Part shown: in pieces, positions 53,159 through 61,654 of the stretch | Layout of the letters: each line of letters starts with the position of its first letter | Position numbering within the stretch: the stretch's first letter is position 1 | Assembly: GCA_022769485.1 (NCBI GenBank) | Contig: JALEJU010000020.1 | Location: 1 to 64,000, forward strand | Direction of reading: 5' to 3' | DNA length: 64,000 bases | Source: Bacillota bacterium | GTDB taxonomy: Bacteria; Bacillota; Clostridia; Peptostreptococcales; Anaerovoracaceae | Notes under the pieces: model-generated | Told to the model about the DNA's origin: nothing | The model's input: the letters and a program-made list of their open reading frames with translations, nothing else | Database searches by the model: none | Position numbers and translations under genes: made by a program

Positions 53159-54225
53159 GCAGTATTTACGGTAAAAATTTGAAAATCTCTCTGTTCGGAC
53201 AGTCTCATTCCCCGGGCATAGGCGTTACGGTAGAAGGGCTGCCTCCCGGATTTGCTGTTGATTTTGAAGAATTGAACGATTTTATGTCCCGGCGCAGGCC
53301 GGGCGGGAGCCCTTTCGCCACTCCACGGCGGGAAGCCGACCACCCGGAGTTTCTTTCCGGTCTGGTTGGAAATGTGATCTGCGGCGCTCCTCTGACCGCT
53401 GTTATTCGAAATACAAATACTCGTTCCGGAGACTATGAGGCGTTTCGGGATTTGCCCCGACCCGGACATGCTGATTTTACGGCGCAGCTGAAATTCGGAG
53501 GCGCACAGGACACGGCAGGCGGGGGGCATTTTTCGGGACGGCTGACAGCTCCCCTCTGTTTGGCGGGCGGCATTGTAAAACAAGTCCTGCGGCAGAAAGG
53601 TATTTTCGTTGCCGCGCATATCGCATCTGTGGGAGAGATCGAGGATGACCTCTGGGATCCCTGCAGAGAGATTGAACGTATAGAGAACCGGGAGTTTCCG
53701 GTTTTAAATCCTGCGCAGGGAGAAAAAATGCAGCGCCTGATTTTAGACATGCGGGAGCAGGGCGATTCTGTGGGAGGTACTGTGGAATGCATGATCAGCG
53801 GCGTGCCGGGAGGCGTTGGGGATCCTATCTTCGACGGCATAGAAAGCCGTGTGGCGCAGATTGTTTTCGGAATTCCTGCAGTAAAGGGGCTGGAATTCGG
53901 AAGCGGATTCGCCGGTTCCCGTCTGAGGGGCAGCCAGAACAACGATCCGTATACGGTGGTTGATGGCAATGTGCGCACGGAGACTAACCGAGCCGGCGGC
54001 ATTCTCGGCGGAATTACAACAGGTATGCCGGTTGTGTTTCGGGCAGCGTTTAAACCCACGCCGTCTATTGCGCGCCCCCAGAAAAGCGTAAGGCTATCCG
54101 TACTGCGTGAGGATATTTTGGAAATTCAGGGGCGTCACGATCCCTGCGTTGTAGTGCGGGCGGTGCCCTGTGTGGAAGCGGCTGCGGCTATCGCGATTTA
54201 CGACGCACTTTTAGATGTCAGATAG
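53155..54225 (+). CDS. aroC: Chorismate synthase
   Basis: A 356-residue FMN-dependent enzyme making chorismate from EPSP. Motifs: GQSHSPGIGVTVEGLPPG, SRRRPGGSPFATPRREAD, RPGHADFTAQLKFG, GGGHFSGRLTAPLCLAGG and GSRLRGSQNND-like residues. It overlaps the aroA stop by four bases and is followed by pheA after 21 bases with its own AAAGGAGG. It is full length and closes the common pathway. Confidence 0.94.
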   Translation: MSSIYGKNLKISLFGQSHSPGIGVTVEGLPPGFAVDFEELNDFMSRRRPGGSPFATPRREADHPEFLSGLVGNVICGAPLTAVIRNTNTRSGDYEAFRDLPRPGHADFTAQLKFGGAQDTAGGGHFSGRLTAPLCLAGGIVKQVLRQKGIFVAAHIASVGEIEDDLWDPCREIERIENREFPVLNPAQGEKMQRLILDMREQGDSVGGTVECMISGVPGGVGDPIFDGIESRVAQIVFGIPAVKGLEFGSGFAGSRLRGSQNNDPYTVVDGNVRTETNRAGGILGGITTGMPVVFRAAFKPTPSIARPQKSVRLSVLREDILEIQGRHDPCVVVRAVPCVEAAAAIAIYDALLDVR

Positions 54226-54246
54226 TGATATAAAGGAGGATTTTTT

Positions 54247-55389
54247 ATGGATTTGGAAAAGATGCGGGAAGAGATTGATGTGATCGATGATCAGCTGGTA
54301 GACCTTTTTTCACAGCGGATGGCGATTGCCGGGAGAATTGCCGAATACAAGAAGGAAAACGGCCTTCCGGTTCTGGATGCGGATAGAGAGAGAAAGAAGC
54401 TGAACAGCATATCGAAAGCCGCAGGGGAGGAAATGCAGGATTATGCAGCGGTATTGTATTCTCTGCTTTTTGAAATCAGCCGCAGCTATCAGAATAAGGT
54501 TTTAGGCATTACAAATGAACTGCCGGAAAAAATCGAATGTGCCGTTAGAGATACGGCGCCCCTGTTCCCGGAGCGGGCGGTAGTAGCGTGTCAGGGCGTG
54601 GAAGGGGCATACTCCCAGCAAGCATGCGAAAGGTTGTTCCGTATGCCGGAGGTTATGTATTTCCGCAACTTTGAGAGCGTATTTTCCGCAGTGGAAAGCG
54701 GGCTGTGCCGATACGGCGTAATTCCTCTTGAAAACAGTACGGCAGGTTCCGTAAATATGATATACGACTTGATGATGGAGCATGATTTTCGCATTGTGCG
54801 GTCTACCCGCCTGAAAATCGATCACTGTCTTATGGTTCCGGAGGGTGTACAGCTTGAAAATGTGAAAGAAATTTTTTCTCATGAACAGGCTATTTCCCAG
54901 TGTTCGGAATTCCTGAAGAGTCTGGACGGCGTAAAAATTACCTGCTGCGAAAATACGGCGGCAGCTGCGGCACAGGTGGCTGCGGATGGACGCAGAGATG
55001 CGGCGGCTTTGTGTTCCCGTTCCTGTGCCGGATTATACGGGTTGAAAATTTTAAAAGAAGCGGCACAGAATCAAAGCAATAATTACACTCGTTTTATCTG
55101 TATTTCAAAAAAACTGGAAATTTACCCGGGAGCAGACCGTACCAGCTTGATGATGGTGCTGCCTCACCGTCCCGGTTCCTTGTATAAAGTATTGTCCCGT
55201 TTCTATGTGCTTGGCATTAACCTGAATAAGCTGGAAAGCCGGCCGATTCCCGAACGGGAATTTGAATTCATGTTTTATTTCGATCTAAATACGCCGGTGT
55301 ATTCTCCGCAGTTTATTCAGCTTATGGGCGAATTACAGACTTTAAGCGATGAATTCTCCTATCTGGGCAGTTATTCCGAGGTGATTTAG
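54247..55389 (+). CDS. pheA: Bifunctional chorismate mutase/prephenate dehydratase (P-protein)
   Basis: A 380-residue enzyme. An AroQ-type chorismate mutase occupies residues 1-85 (REEIDVIDDQLVDLFSQRMA). Prephenate dehydratase follows (about 110-285) with GVEGAYSQQAC, VIPLENSTAGSVNMIYDLMM and NNYTRFICISKK, the last holding the catalytic Thr-Arg-Phe. The C-terminal ACT domain has HRPGSLYKVLSRF and LNKLESRPI, the Phe-binding ESRP motif. It forms phenylpyruvate, and its mutase also feeds TyrA. Feedback by Phe is expected. Ends directly at the aroE-aroK start. Confidence 0.94.
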   Translation: MDLEKMREEIDVIDDQLVDLFSQRMAIAGRIAEYKKENGLPVLDADRERKKLNSISKAAGEEMQDYAAVLYSLLFEISRSYQNKVLGITNELPEKIECAVRDTAPLFPERAVVACQGVEGAYSQQACERLFRMPEVMYFRNFESVFSAVESGLCRYGVIPLENSTAGSVNMIYDLMMEHDFRIVRSTRLKIDHCLMVPEGVQLENVKEIFSHEQAISQCSEFLKSLDGVKITCCENTAAAAAQVAADGRRDAAALCSRSCAGLYGLKILKEAAQNQSNNYTRFICISKKLEIYPGADRTSLMMVLPHRPGSLYKVLSRFYVLGINLNKLESRPIPEREFEFMFYFDLNTPVYSPQFIQLMGELQTLSDEFSYLGSYSEVI

Positions 55390-56619
55390 ATGCTTCGGTG
55401 CGGATTGCTGGGAGAGAAGCTGGGGCACAGTTATTCTCCGGCTATTCATGCTCTTTTGGGTGAGTATACTTACAAATTGTATGAAAAGAAAGCCCATGAG
55501 CTGCCGGAGTTTCTAACGGCAGGTGATTTTGACGGCCTGAACGTTACGATTCCATATAAAAAAGCGGTGATCCCTTACTGCGATTCGCTTTCCGAATCGG
55601 CGGCGCGGACAGGGGCGGTGAATACGCTTGTCAGGAGGGCAGACGGCACTCTTTACGGGGATAATACGGATGTGTACGGGTTCTCTTATCTGTTGGAGAG
55701 CAGTGGAATTGATGCGACGGGGAAAAAAGCGCTGGTGCTGGGCTCCGGGGGCGCTTCGGCGGCGGTATGTGCCGCTCTGGGCGATCTGGGGGCGGCTTCC
55801 GTGATCGTGATTTCCCGCAAAGGCGAGAATCATTACGGAAATTTAGACCGGCATGCAGACACGGATTTGATTGTAAATACCACGCCGGTAGGCATGTATC
55901 CGGAAAACGGGGCAGCGCCTTTGGACTTAACTGCCTTTCCCAATTGCAGAGGTGTGCTGGATGTGGTATACAATCCCCTTCGGACTGCGTTGGTTCTTCA
56001 GGCGGAAGAGTTGGGAATCCCCTGTGACGGCGGTCTTCTTATGCTGGCTGCACAGGCAAAGCGCAGCAGTGAACTGTTTACCGGGAAACGTTTAGACGAT
56101 GGAATAATAGAACGGGTTTACAAAAATCTGCTGGAAACTATGGAAAATATCGTTCTGATCGGGATGCCCGGCAGCGGAAAAAGCAGTACGGCCAAGCTGC
56201 TGGCGGAGAGAACGGGAAGGATGCCGGCGGACAGTGACGAGGAAATCGTTCGGCGCAGTGGCATGAGCATTCCCGAAATTTTCTCGAAATACGGCGAAGA
56301 GGAATTCCGAAGAAGGGAAAGCGCGGTTTTAAAAGATCTGGGAAAGCGAAGCGGTATTATTCTTTCTGCGGGAGGCGGCTGTGTGCTGCGGGAGGAAAAC
56401 TACGGGTACCTGCGCCAAAACGGCCGGATCGTCTGGATTTACCGGGATCTTGACGCATTGGAAACGGAAGGCCGGCCTCTTTCTCTGGGGACAGACCTGA
56501 GGGAAATGTTCCGCCGACGCAGCGCGCTTTATGAACGGTTTGCCGATATCCGTATCGAGAATAACGGTACATTGGAGCAGACGGCGGAAAAAATAGAAGA
56601 GAGGCTTGTAATAAGATGA
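55390..56619 (+). CDS. Fusion of shikimate dehydrogenase (AroE) and shikimate kinase (AroK)
   Basis: A 409-residue two-domain enzyme. Residues 1-250 are shikimate dehydrogenase: GEKLGHSYSPAIHALLG, LNVTIPYKKAV, GAVNTLV, NTDVYGF and the NADP loop LGSGGASAAV. Residues about 252-409 are shikimate kinase: LIGMPGSGKSSTAKLLA (Walker A), DSDEEIVRRSG, FRRRESAVL and LSAGGGCVLR. The stop of pheA touches its start, and aroQ begins inside its last codon. The two domains catalyse consecutive steps (dehydroshikimate to shikimate to shikimate-3-P). Both look complete. Confidence 0.93.
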   Translation: MLRCGLLGEKLGHSYSPAIHALLGEYTYKLYEKKAHELPEFLTAGDFDGLNVTIPYKKAVIPYCDSLSESAARTGAVNTLVRRADGTLYGDNTDVYGFSYLLESSGIDATGKKALVLGSGGASAAVCAALGDLGAASVIVISRKGENHYGNLDRHADTDLIVNTTPVGMYPENGAAPLDLTAFPNCRGVLDVVYNPLRTALVLQAEELGIPCDGGLLMLAAQAKRSSELFTGKRLDDGIIERVYKNLLETMENIVLIGMPGSGKSSTAKLLAERTGRMPADSDEEIVRRSGMSIPEIFSKYGEEEFRRRESAVLKDLGKRSGIILSAGGGCVLREENYGYLRQNGRIVWIYRDLDALETEGRPLSLGTDLREMFRRRSALYERFADIRIENNGTLEQTAEKIEERLVIR

Positions 56620-57053
56620 AACTATTAGTGATCAACGGACCCAACCTGAATCTTTTAGGACTGCGGGAACCGGAAATTTACGGAAGCCGGGATTATGCTG
56701 CGCTGTGCGGATTTATTCAGGACAAAGCGGCGGAAATCGGTGCGGAGGCGGAGGTCTTTCAGTCCAACCACGAGGGTGCGATTGTGGATAAAATTCAGCG
56801 GGCTTATGGCGTTTTCCAAGGGATCGTCATCAATCCGGCCGCATACACCCATACCAGCATTGCGATTTTAGACGCGCTTAAGGCCGTGGGTATTCCCGCG
56901 GTGGAGGTGCATCTCTCCGATGTGAGCCTGCGGGAGCCTTTCCGTCAGGTGTCTTACGCGGGTATGGCCTGTATAAAGACGTATATGGGTTTGGGCTTTG
57001 AAGGATATGCAAAAGCTATGGATTATTTAAAGGACTATTTAGCAGCCGAATAA
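56616..57053 (+). CDS. aroQ: 3-dehydroquinate dehydratase, type II
   Basis: A 145-residue dodecameric-type enzyme converting 3-dehydroquinate to 3-dehydroshikimate. Motifs: INGPNLNLLGLREPEIYG (catalytic Arg and Tyr loop), FQSNHEGAIVDKIQ, INPAAYTHTSIAI and EVHLSDVSLREPFRQVS. It overlaps the fusion gene by four bases and is last in the operon, supplying the third step absent from the other genes. Confidence 0.94.
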   Translation: MKLLVINGPNLNLLGLREPEIYGSRDYAALCGFIQDKAAEIGAEAEVFQSNHEGAIVDKIQRAYGVFQGIVINPAAYTHTSIAILDALKAVGIPAVEVHLSDVSLREPFRQVSYAGMACIKTYMGLGFEGYAKAMDYLKDYLAAE

Positions 57054-57062
57054 AGGGAATAA

Positions 57063-57093
57063 AGCGCCCCGCTCAGGATTTGAGCGGGGCGCT
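57063..57093 (+). terminator. Strong hairpin ending the aromatic operon
   Basis: AGCGCCCCGCTCA (57063-57075) pairs over 13 bp with TGAGCGGGGCGCT (57081-57093). The following tail is not T-rich until 57117, so termination may be less than complete or assisted. Confidence 0.65.
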
Positions 57094-57296
57094 CCGGTTA
57101 TGCGGTCGTGCCGGCTTTTTATAATATGGCCTTCTGCATTCCTGTTTAAGTACGGCTGCGGATGGAACAAAAATGCAAAAATAATATCCTGACTTTAACG
57201 CAATCTCGTCTATTTATGCTATTATTAAGTGTTAGGGATAGGAAATACCCGGTGCGGTAAAAATAAGAAACAGATTGATTGTCGGAGGGAAACAGG

Positions 57297-59282
57297 ATGG
57301 ATTTTGGTTTTCTGAAAGCGGCTGCAGCTACTCCGTTGGTAAAAACGGCCAATCCGGAGTTGAATGCGGCTGAAATAATAAAGTGTATGGAAGAAGCGGA
57401 TAAAGAAGGCGCGGGCTTGTTAGTGTTCCCGGAGCTTTGCTTGACGGGCTATACCTGCGGCGACTTGTTTTTCCAGCCGTTTCTGTATGAAAAACAGATG
57501 GAGGCGCTGAAACGCATCGTAAAAGCTTCGAAGAAAAACCGGATGCTGATAGCAGTGGGCTGTTATCTGCGGATTGAAAACAGGATGTACAACTGCGCAG
57601 TTATGGTGCAGGACGGAGCTATTGTAGGCGCAGTGCCGAAATTGTTTATTCCCGCGGACGGGGAGCATGAAGAGGAACGGTGGTTCGCGCCGGGAACGGA
57701 AATCGCCGGCGCAAGGACGGAAATCAGACTGCTGGATGAAACGGTTCCCTTTGGATTTCTGCTGTTCCGGGACGAGGAAAGGAATATCTGCATCGGCACG
57801 GAAGTCTGCCGGGATCTTTGGGTTCCGGTAAACCAGGGGGCGCAGCTGAGTATGGCGGGAGCCCATATCGTGTGCAATCTTTCCGCCAACCTGGAAATTG
57901 CGGGAAAGGCGGCTGTTCGCAGAGATTTGATAAAACAGGCCAGTGCAAGCTCCCTGTGCGCTTATGTTTACGCCAACGCGGGAGTGGGCGAATCCACGGC
58001 GGATGTGGTTTTCAGCGGCCATTCTGTAATTGCGGAAAGCGGAGCCGTATTAAAAGAAAGCCCCCGTTTTTTAAGAAGCAGTAATTTGATTTACGCCGAT
58101 ATTGATGTAGAGGCGCTGCGAAACCGCAGAGCGGTTACCGCGGATTTTGATCACTGCGCGAATTATTACGGGGATAAAGATTTGTACCGTGAGGTTTCTC
58201 TGAAAAAATTGCCCCGGGCGGAAGAAAAGAACTTTACCAGGCATTATTCCAAGCTGCCTTTCCTTCCGGAGAATCCGGAAGAGCGGGCGGAAGCCTGCAG
58301 GGATGTGTTTTCCATTCAGACCGCGGCGCTGGCCGGACGTTTAGAGAGAGCCCATGCGAAAAAGGCGGTTATCGGTATTTCCGGCGGGTTGGATTCAACG
58401 CTGGCTCTTTTGGTAACTGCAGGAGCTTTCCGGCTGATGGGGAGAAAAACGGAAGATATTGTGGCTTTGACCATGCCCGGATTCGGGACTACCGATCAGA
58501 CTTACAATAACGCGTTGACCATCATGCGCCTTTTGGGAACGGAGGTACGGGAAATTCCCATCGGAGAGGCGGTTTTACAGCACTTTAAAGATATCGGCCA
58601 CGATCCGGAGGTAAAGGACGCGGCTTATGAGAATGCCCAGGCGCGGGAACGCACCCAGATTCTTATGGATATTGCCAATAAAGAGGGCGGCATCGTTGTG
58701 GGAACCGGGGATTTGTCGGAAGAAGCGCTGGGATGGTGTACTTACAACGGCGACCATATGTCCATGTATGCGGTCAACGCCGACGTGCCTAAAACCCAGC
58801 TGCAGTATATCATCAGATGGGTTATGGCCCACCGCCTCAGCGGCGAAGAAGCGGATGAAAAATTCAGCAGCGACAACGCTCTGCTGAAGAAGACGCTGCA
58901 GGATATTCTGGATACGCCCATTTCCCCCGAGCTGCTTCCGCCGGATAAAGACGGGAAAATCGCGCAGAAGACGGAAAATGCGGTGGGACCCTATATTCTG
59001 CATGATTTCTTCCTGTTTCATACCGTGCGGCATCAGGTTGGTCCCGGAAAATTGCTGTTTCTCGCATCGCAGGCATTTGCCGGGGATTACGAAGAGGAAG
59101 AAATACGGAAATGGCTCCGTCTGTTTTACCGCAGGTTCTTTACACAGCAGTTTAAGCGCAGCTGCAGCCCGGACGGTCCGAAAGTCAATGCGGTGGATTT
59201 GTCGCCCAGAGGCGGCTGGCATGTTCCCAGCGACGCGGACGGATCGCTGTGGATTTCGGATTTAGATAGGGACGAAAATTAG
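57297..59282 (+). CDS. nadE: Glutamine-dependent NAD+ synthetase
   Basis: A 661-residue enzyme amidating NaAD to NAD+ with ammonia from glutamine. The N-terminal nitrilase-type glutaminase (residues 1-280) has Glu in VFPELCLTGYTCGD, Lys in AVPKLF and Cys in IGTEVCRDLW. The C-terminal synthetase (from about 330) has the P-loop IGISGGLDSTLALL, MPGFGTTDQTYNNA and VVGTGDLSEEALGWCTYNGD. Full length for the bacterial two-domain type. The ATG at 57297 follows GGAGGG. The frame could also open at a TTG 18 bases earlier. Confidence 0.94.
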   Translation: MDFGFLKAAAATPLVKTANPELNAAEIIKCMEEADKEGAGLLVFPELCLTGYTCGDLFFQPFLYEKQMEALKRIVKASKKNRMLIAVGCYLRIENRMYNCAVMVQDGAIVGAVPKLFIPADGEHEEERWFAPGTEIAGARTEIRLLDETVPFGFLLFRDEERNICIGTEVCRDLWVPVNQGAQLSMAGAHIVCNLSANLEIAGKAAVRRDLIKQASASSLCAYVYANAGVGESTADVVFSGHSVIAESGAVLKESPRFLRSSNLIYADIDVEALRNRRAVTADFDHCANYYGDKDLYREVSLKKLPRAEEKNFTRHYSKLPFLPENPEERAEACRDVFSIQTAALAGRLERAHAKKAVIGISGGLDSTLALLVTAGAFRLMGRKTEDIVALTMPGFGTTDQTYNNALTIMRLLGTEVREIPIGEAVLQHFKDIGHDPEVKDAAYENAQARERTQILMDIANKEGGIVVGTGDLSEEALGWCTYNGDHMSMYAVNADVPKTQLQYIIRWVMAHRLSGEEADEKFSSDNALLKKTLQDILDTPISPELLPPDKDGKIAQKTENAVGPYILHDFFLFHTVRHQVGPGKLLFLASQAFAGDYEEEEIRKWLRLFYRRFFTQQFKRSCSPDGPKVNAVDLSPRGGWHVPSDADGSLWISDLDRDEN

Positions 59283-59304
59283 CCTAAGTTAAAATTGGAA
59301 AATA

Positions 59305-59333
59305 TTGACAAATCAAGACCGGAGGTATATTCT
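59305..59333 (+). promoter_or_regulatory. Promoter of yhaM-cca-recD2
   Basis: TTGACA (59305-59310) and TATTCT (59328-59333) are 17 bases apart. It lies inside a longer possible reading frame of the next gene and supports the ATG at 59391 as the true start. Confidence 0.65.
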
Positions 59334-59390
59334 GACAGAAAGGCAAACCCCGGCCTTGGTTTAAATAAAGGCAGAATTCCGGAGGAAAGA

Positions 59391-60353
59391 ATGAAAGAGC
59401 ATTATATTTGTTTTTTGCAGACCAATGAGGAACTTACGGATTTTTTTATGGTAAAGACCATCGCCATAAAGCTGGGTTCCAATAAAAAACAGTATCTTGA
59501 CTTACTGCTGTGCGACAACAGCGGGGAGATTACAGCGAAAAAATGGGATGTTTCCGACGAGGAACTTCCGTCTTTGGAGGCGATTAAAGAAGGAGATTTT
59601 ATTAAGGCCAAAGCGGTAGTTACAGAGTGGAACGGGATGCGTCAGCTGAAGATTTTAAAGCTTCGCAGAGCGGTAGAGCAAGACGCTTTGGAACTTTCCG
59701 ATTACATAAAAGCAGCCCCGGAAAAGAGCGGGGATATGCTGGCATTTATCAGAAGCGCCGCGGAACGTATGCAGGATGAACAGCTGAAAGCCCTCTGCCT
59801 GCGGGTCTTGGACGATAACCGGGAACGCCTCTTGTACTATCCCGCAGCTATGAAAAATCACCATGCGGAACTGGGCGGGCTGCTGTACCATACCAAGCGC
59901 ATGGTTATGATGGGTGAGCGCTGCTGTGAGGTGTACACGAACCTGAACAGGGATCTTTTAATTACCGGCGTCATCATTCACGATATGCAGAAGATTAACG
60001 AAATTGATGCGGATGAGATGGGCATTTCTACGGGATATACTTTTGAAGGACAGCTGCTTGGACATATTGTTCAGGGAATCTGCTCCATCGATCGTTTGGC
60101 AGAGGAATTGGGCATGGACAGAGAGAAAGCGGTTATGCTGGAGCATATGATTTTATCTCACCATTATGAGCCCGAATACGGAAGCCCGAAAAAGCCTCTG
60201 TTTCCGGAAGCGGAAGCCCTGCACTACCTGGATATCGTAGATGCCAGAATGTACGATATGGAGGCGGCTCTGCGGGGAGTACAGCCCGGAGAATTTTCCG
60301 ACAAAGTCTGGACGCTGGACAACCGGAAATTGTATAAGGCGGAAGATCAATGA
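59391..60353 (+). CDS. yhaM: YhaM-type 3'-5' exoribonuclease (OB fold plus HD domain)
   Basis: A 320-residue enzyme. The N-terminal OB-fold nucleic-acid domain (residues 15-95, with KKQYLDLLLCDNSGEITAKK) precedes an HD phosphohydrolase domain carrying HHAELGGLLYHTKRM, IIHDMQKINEI (HD dyad), LLGHIVQG and LEHMILSHHYEPEYGSPKKP. YhaM trims RNA and DNA 3' ends using a divalent metal. GGAGGAAAG sits just ahead of the ATG. It overlaps cca by four bases, so RNA end processing and CCA addition are encoded together. Confidence 0.9.
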   Translation: MKEHYICFLQTNEELTDFFMVKTIAIKLGSNKKQYLDLLLCDNSGEITAKKWDVSDEELPSLEAIKEGDFIKAKAVVTEWNGMRQLKILKLRRAVEQDALELSDYIKAAPEKSGDMLAFIRSAAERMQDEQLKALCLRVLDDNRERLLYYPAAMKNHHAELGGLLYHTKRMVMMGERCCEVYTNLNRDLLITGVIIHDMQKINEIDADEMGISTGYTFEGQLLGHIVQGICSIDRLAEELGMDREKAVMLEHMILSHHYEPEYGSPKKPLFPEAEALHYLDIVDARMYDMEAALRGVQPGEFSDKVWTLDNRKLYKAEDQ

Positions 60354-61633
60354 GGGCAGTTCCAGCGGATGTAAAAAGAATATTGAAAAAGATCGAGGAA
60401 GCGGGATACCGGGCGTATATAACAGGCGGCAGCCTGCGGGATCTGCTGCGGGGACGGGAACCTGCGGATTGGGATCTGTCCACAACAGCGCCGCCGGAAA
60501 CAGTGTCGCTGCTGTTTCCCGAAGCCGATAGGCGGGGAATGCCTTTCGGTGTGGTAAGGGTCAGAGACGGTGCGTTGGAAGCGGATGTAGCGTCTCTTCG
60601 GAAGGACGGCGCTTATTTTGATTACCGGAGGCCTTCCGGGATTACTTTTACAAACTGTGTAGAAGAAGATTTAATGCGCCGGGATTTTGGCATGAATGCT
60701 ATGGCTATGGGAACCGACGGAAGGATTATCGACCCCTTCGGCGGTCAGAAACAGATTCAAAAAAAGCTGATTCAGGCGGTAGGAAATCCGGAGGATCGAT
60801 TTCGTGAGGATCCGCTGCGGATTTTAAGAGGACTGCGGCTTGCGGCGGAACTGGACTTTGATTTGGAGGCGGAAACCTTTCATGCCATGGAAAAAACGTC
60901 TTCCCTTTTGCATGAGGTCAGCCCGGAGCGCCGGCGCACGGAATTTGAGAGGCTCATTTCCGCAGAACATGCAGGGAAAGGCTTGAGAATGTGCACGGCG
61001 GCAGGAGTTATGCCGGCACTGATCGGCGGCTGTTTTCCTCCCCCTCGCAGTACAGAGCATGGCAGTTTTGAAATGCTGCTGCAGAATATCGATTTGGATA
61101 AACAACGGCGAACCCGCCCGGATCTTCGGATTGCTCTTTTGTTTTTGTGCTGTGATCAAAAGAAATCCATGCAGGCAATCGATGATCTGCATTATGATCG
61201 TCATACGGCAGATTTAATGAAATGCGCCCAGAAGCATTTGTCGGAGCTGCATCTGGCTTCCGGTTCGTTTGAATTGAAACGATTTATTTATCTTCATGGC
61301 TGGGAGGCGTATGCGTTTTTAAATGAGTTGACAAAAATGCAGAGGGATATTTTTCATATTTCCCCGTTTCGAATCGAAAGCCGTTATTACATTTTGCAGG
61401 AAATCAAGAAGAATAACGAGCCGATTTTTGTAAGGGATCTGGCGATAGACGGAAATGATTTAAAAGAAGCCGGGATCGCGGAGGGGGAACGAATCGGCGA
61501 GATTTTAAAGCTGCTGACGGAAACGGTGCATCGTTATCCGGGATTAAATACGAGAGAAAAGCTGCTGAAAAAAGCCAAATCGATGAAAAATCCCTGGATA
61601 GCCAAGCTGAAGAGCTTGAATTGGACCAGATAG
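60350..61633 (+). CDS. cca: CCA tRNA nucleotidyltransferase
   Basis: A 427-residue enzyme of the class II polymerase-beta family. The head domain has ITGGSLRDLLRGREPADWDL (G-S and DxD-type ligands), then RRDFGMNAMAM, FGGQKQIQKKLI and the neck DRFREDPLRILRGLRLAAEL. The tail is an HD-like region without a clear metal dyad. It either adds CCA or, in species with split enzymes, A only. The tRNAs seen here encode CCA, so it would serve repair. Overlaps yhaM. Confidence 0.92.
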   Translation: MRAVPADVKRILKKIEEAGYRAYITGGSLRDLLRGREPADWDLSTTAPPETVSLLFPEADRRGMPFGVVRVRDGALEADVASLRKDGAYFDYRRPSGITFTNCVEEDLMRRDFGMNAMAMGTDGRIIDPFGGQKQIQKKLIQAVGNPEDRFREDPLRILRGLRLAAELDFDLEAETFHAMEKTSSLLHEVSPERRRTEFERLISAEHAGKGLRMCTAAGVMPALIGGCFPPPRSTEHGSFEMLLQNIDLDKQRRTRPDLRIALLFLCCDQKKSMQAIDDLHYDRHTADLMKCAQKHLSELHLASGSFELKRFIYLHGWEAYAFLNELTKMQRDIFHISPFRIESRYYILQEIKKNNEPIFVRDLAIDGNDLKEAGIAEGERIGEILKLLTETVHRYPGLNTREKLLKKAKSMKNPWIAKLKSLNWTR

Positions 61634-61654
61634 GCGCAGGGCGGAGATAAATCC

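Noticed and set aside
59295-59390. N-terminal extension of YhaM
   Set aside because: The segment contains a TTGACA/TATTCT promoter and has no homology to the family; the ATG at 59391 has GGAGGAAAG.
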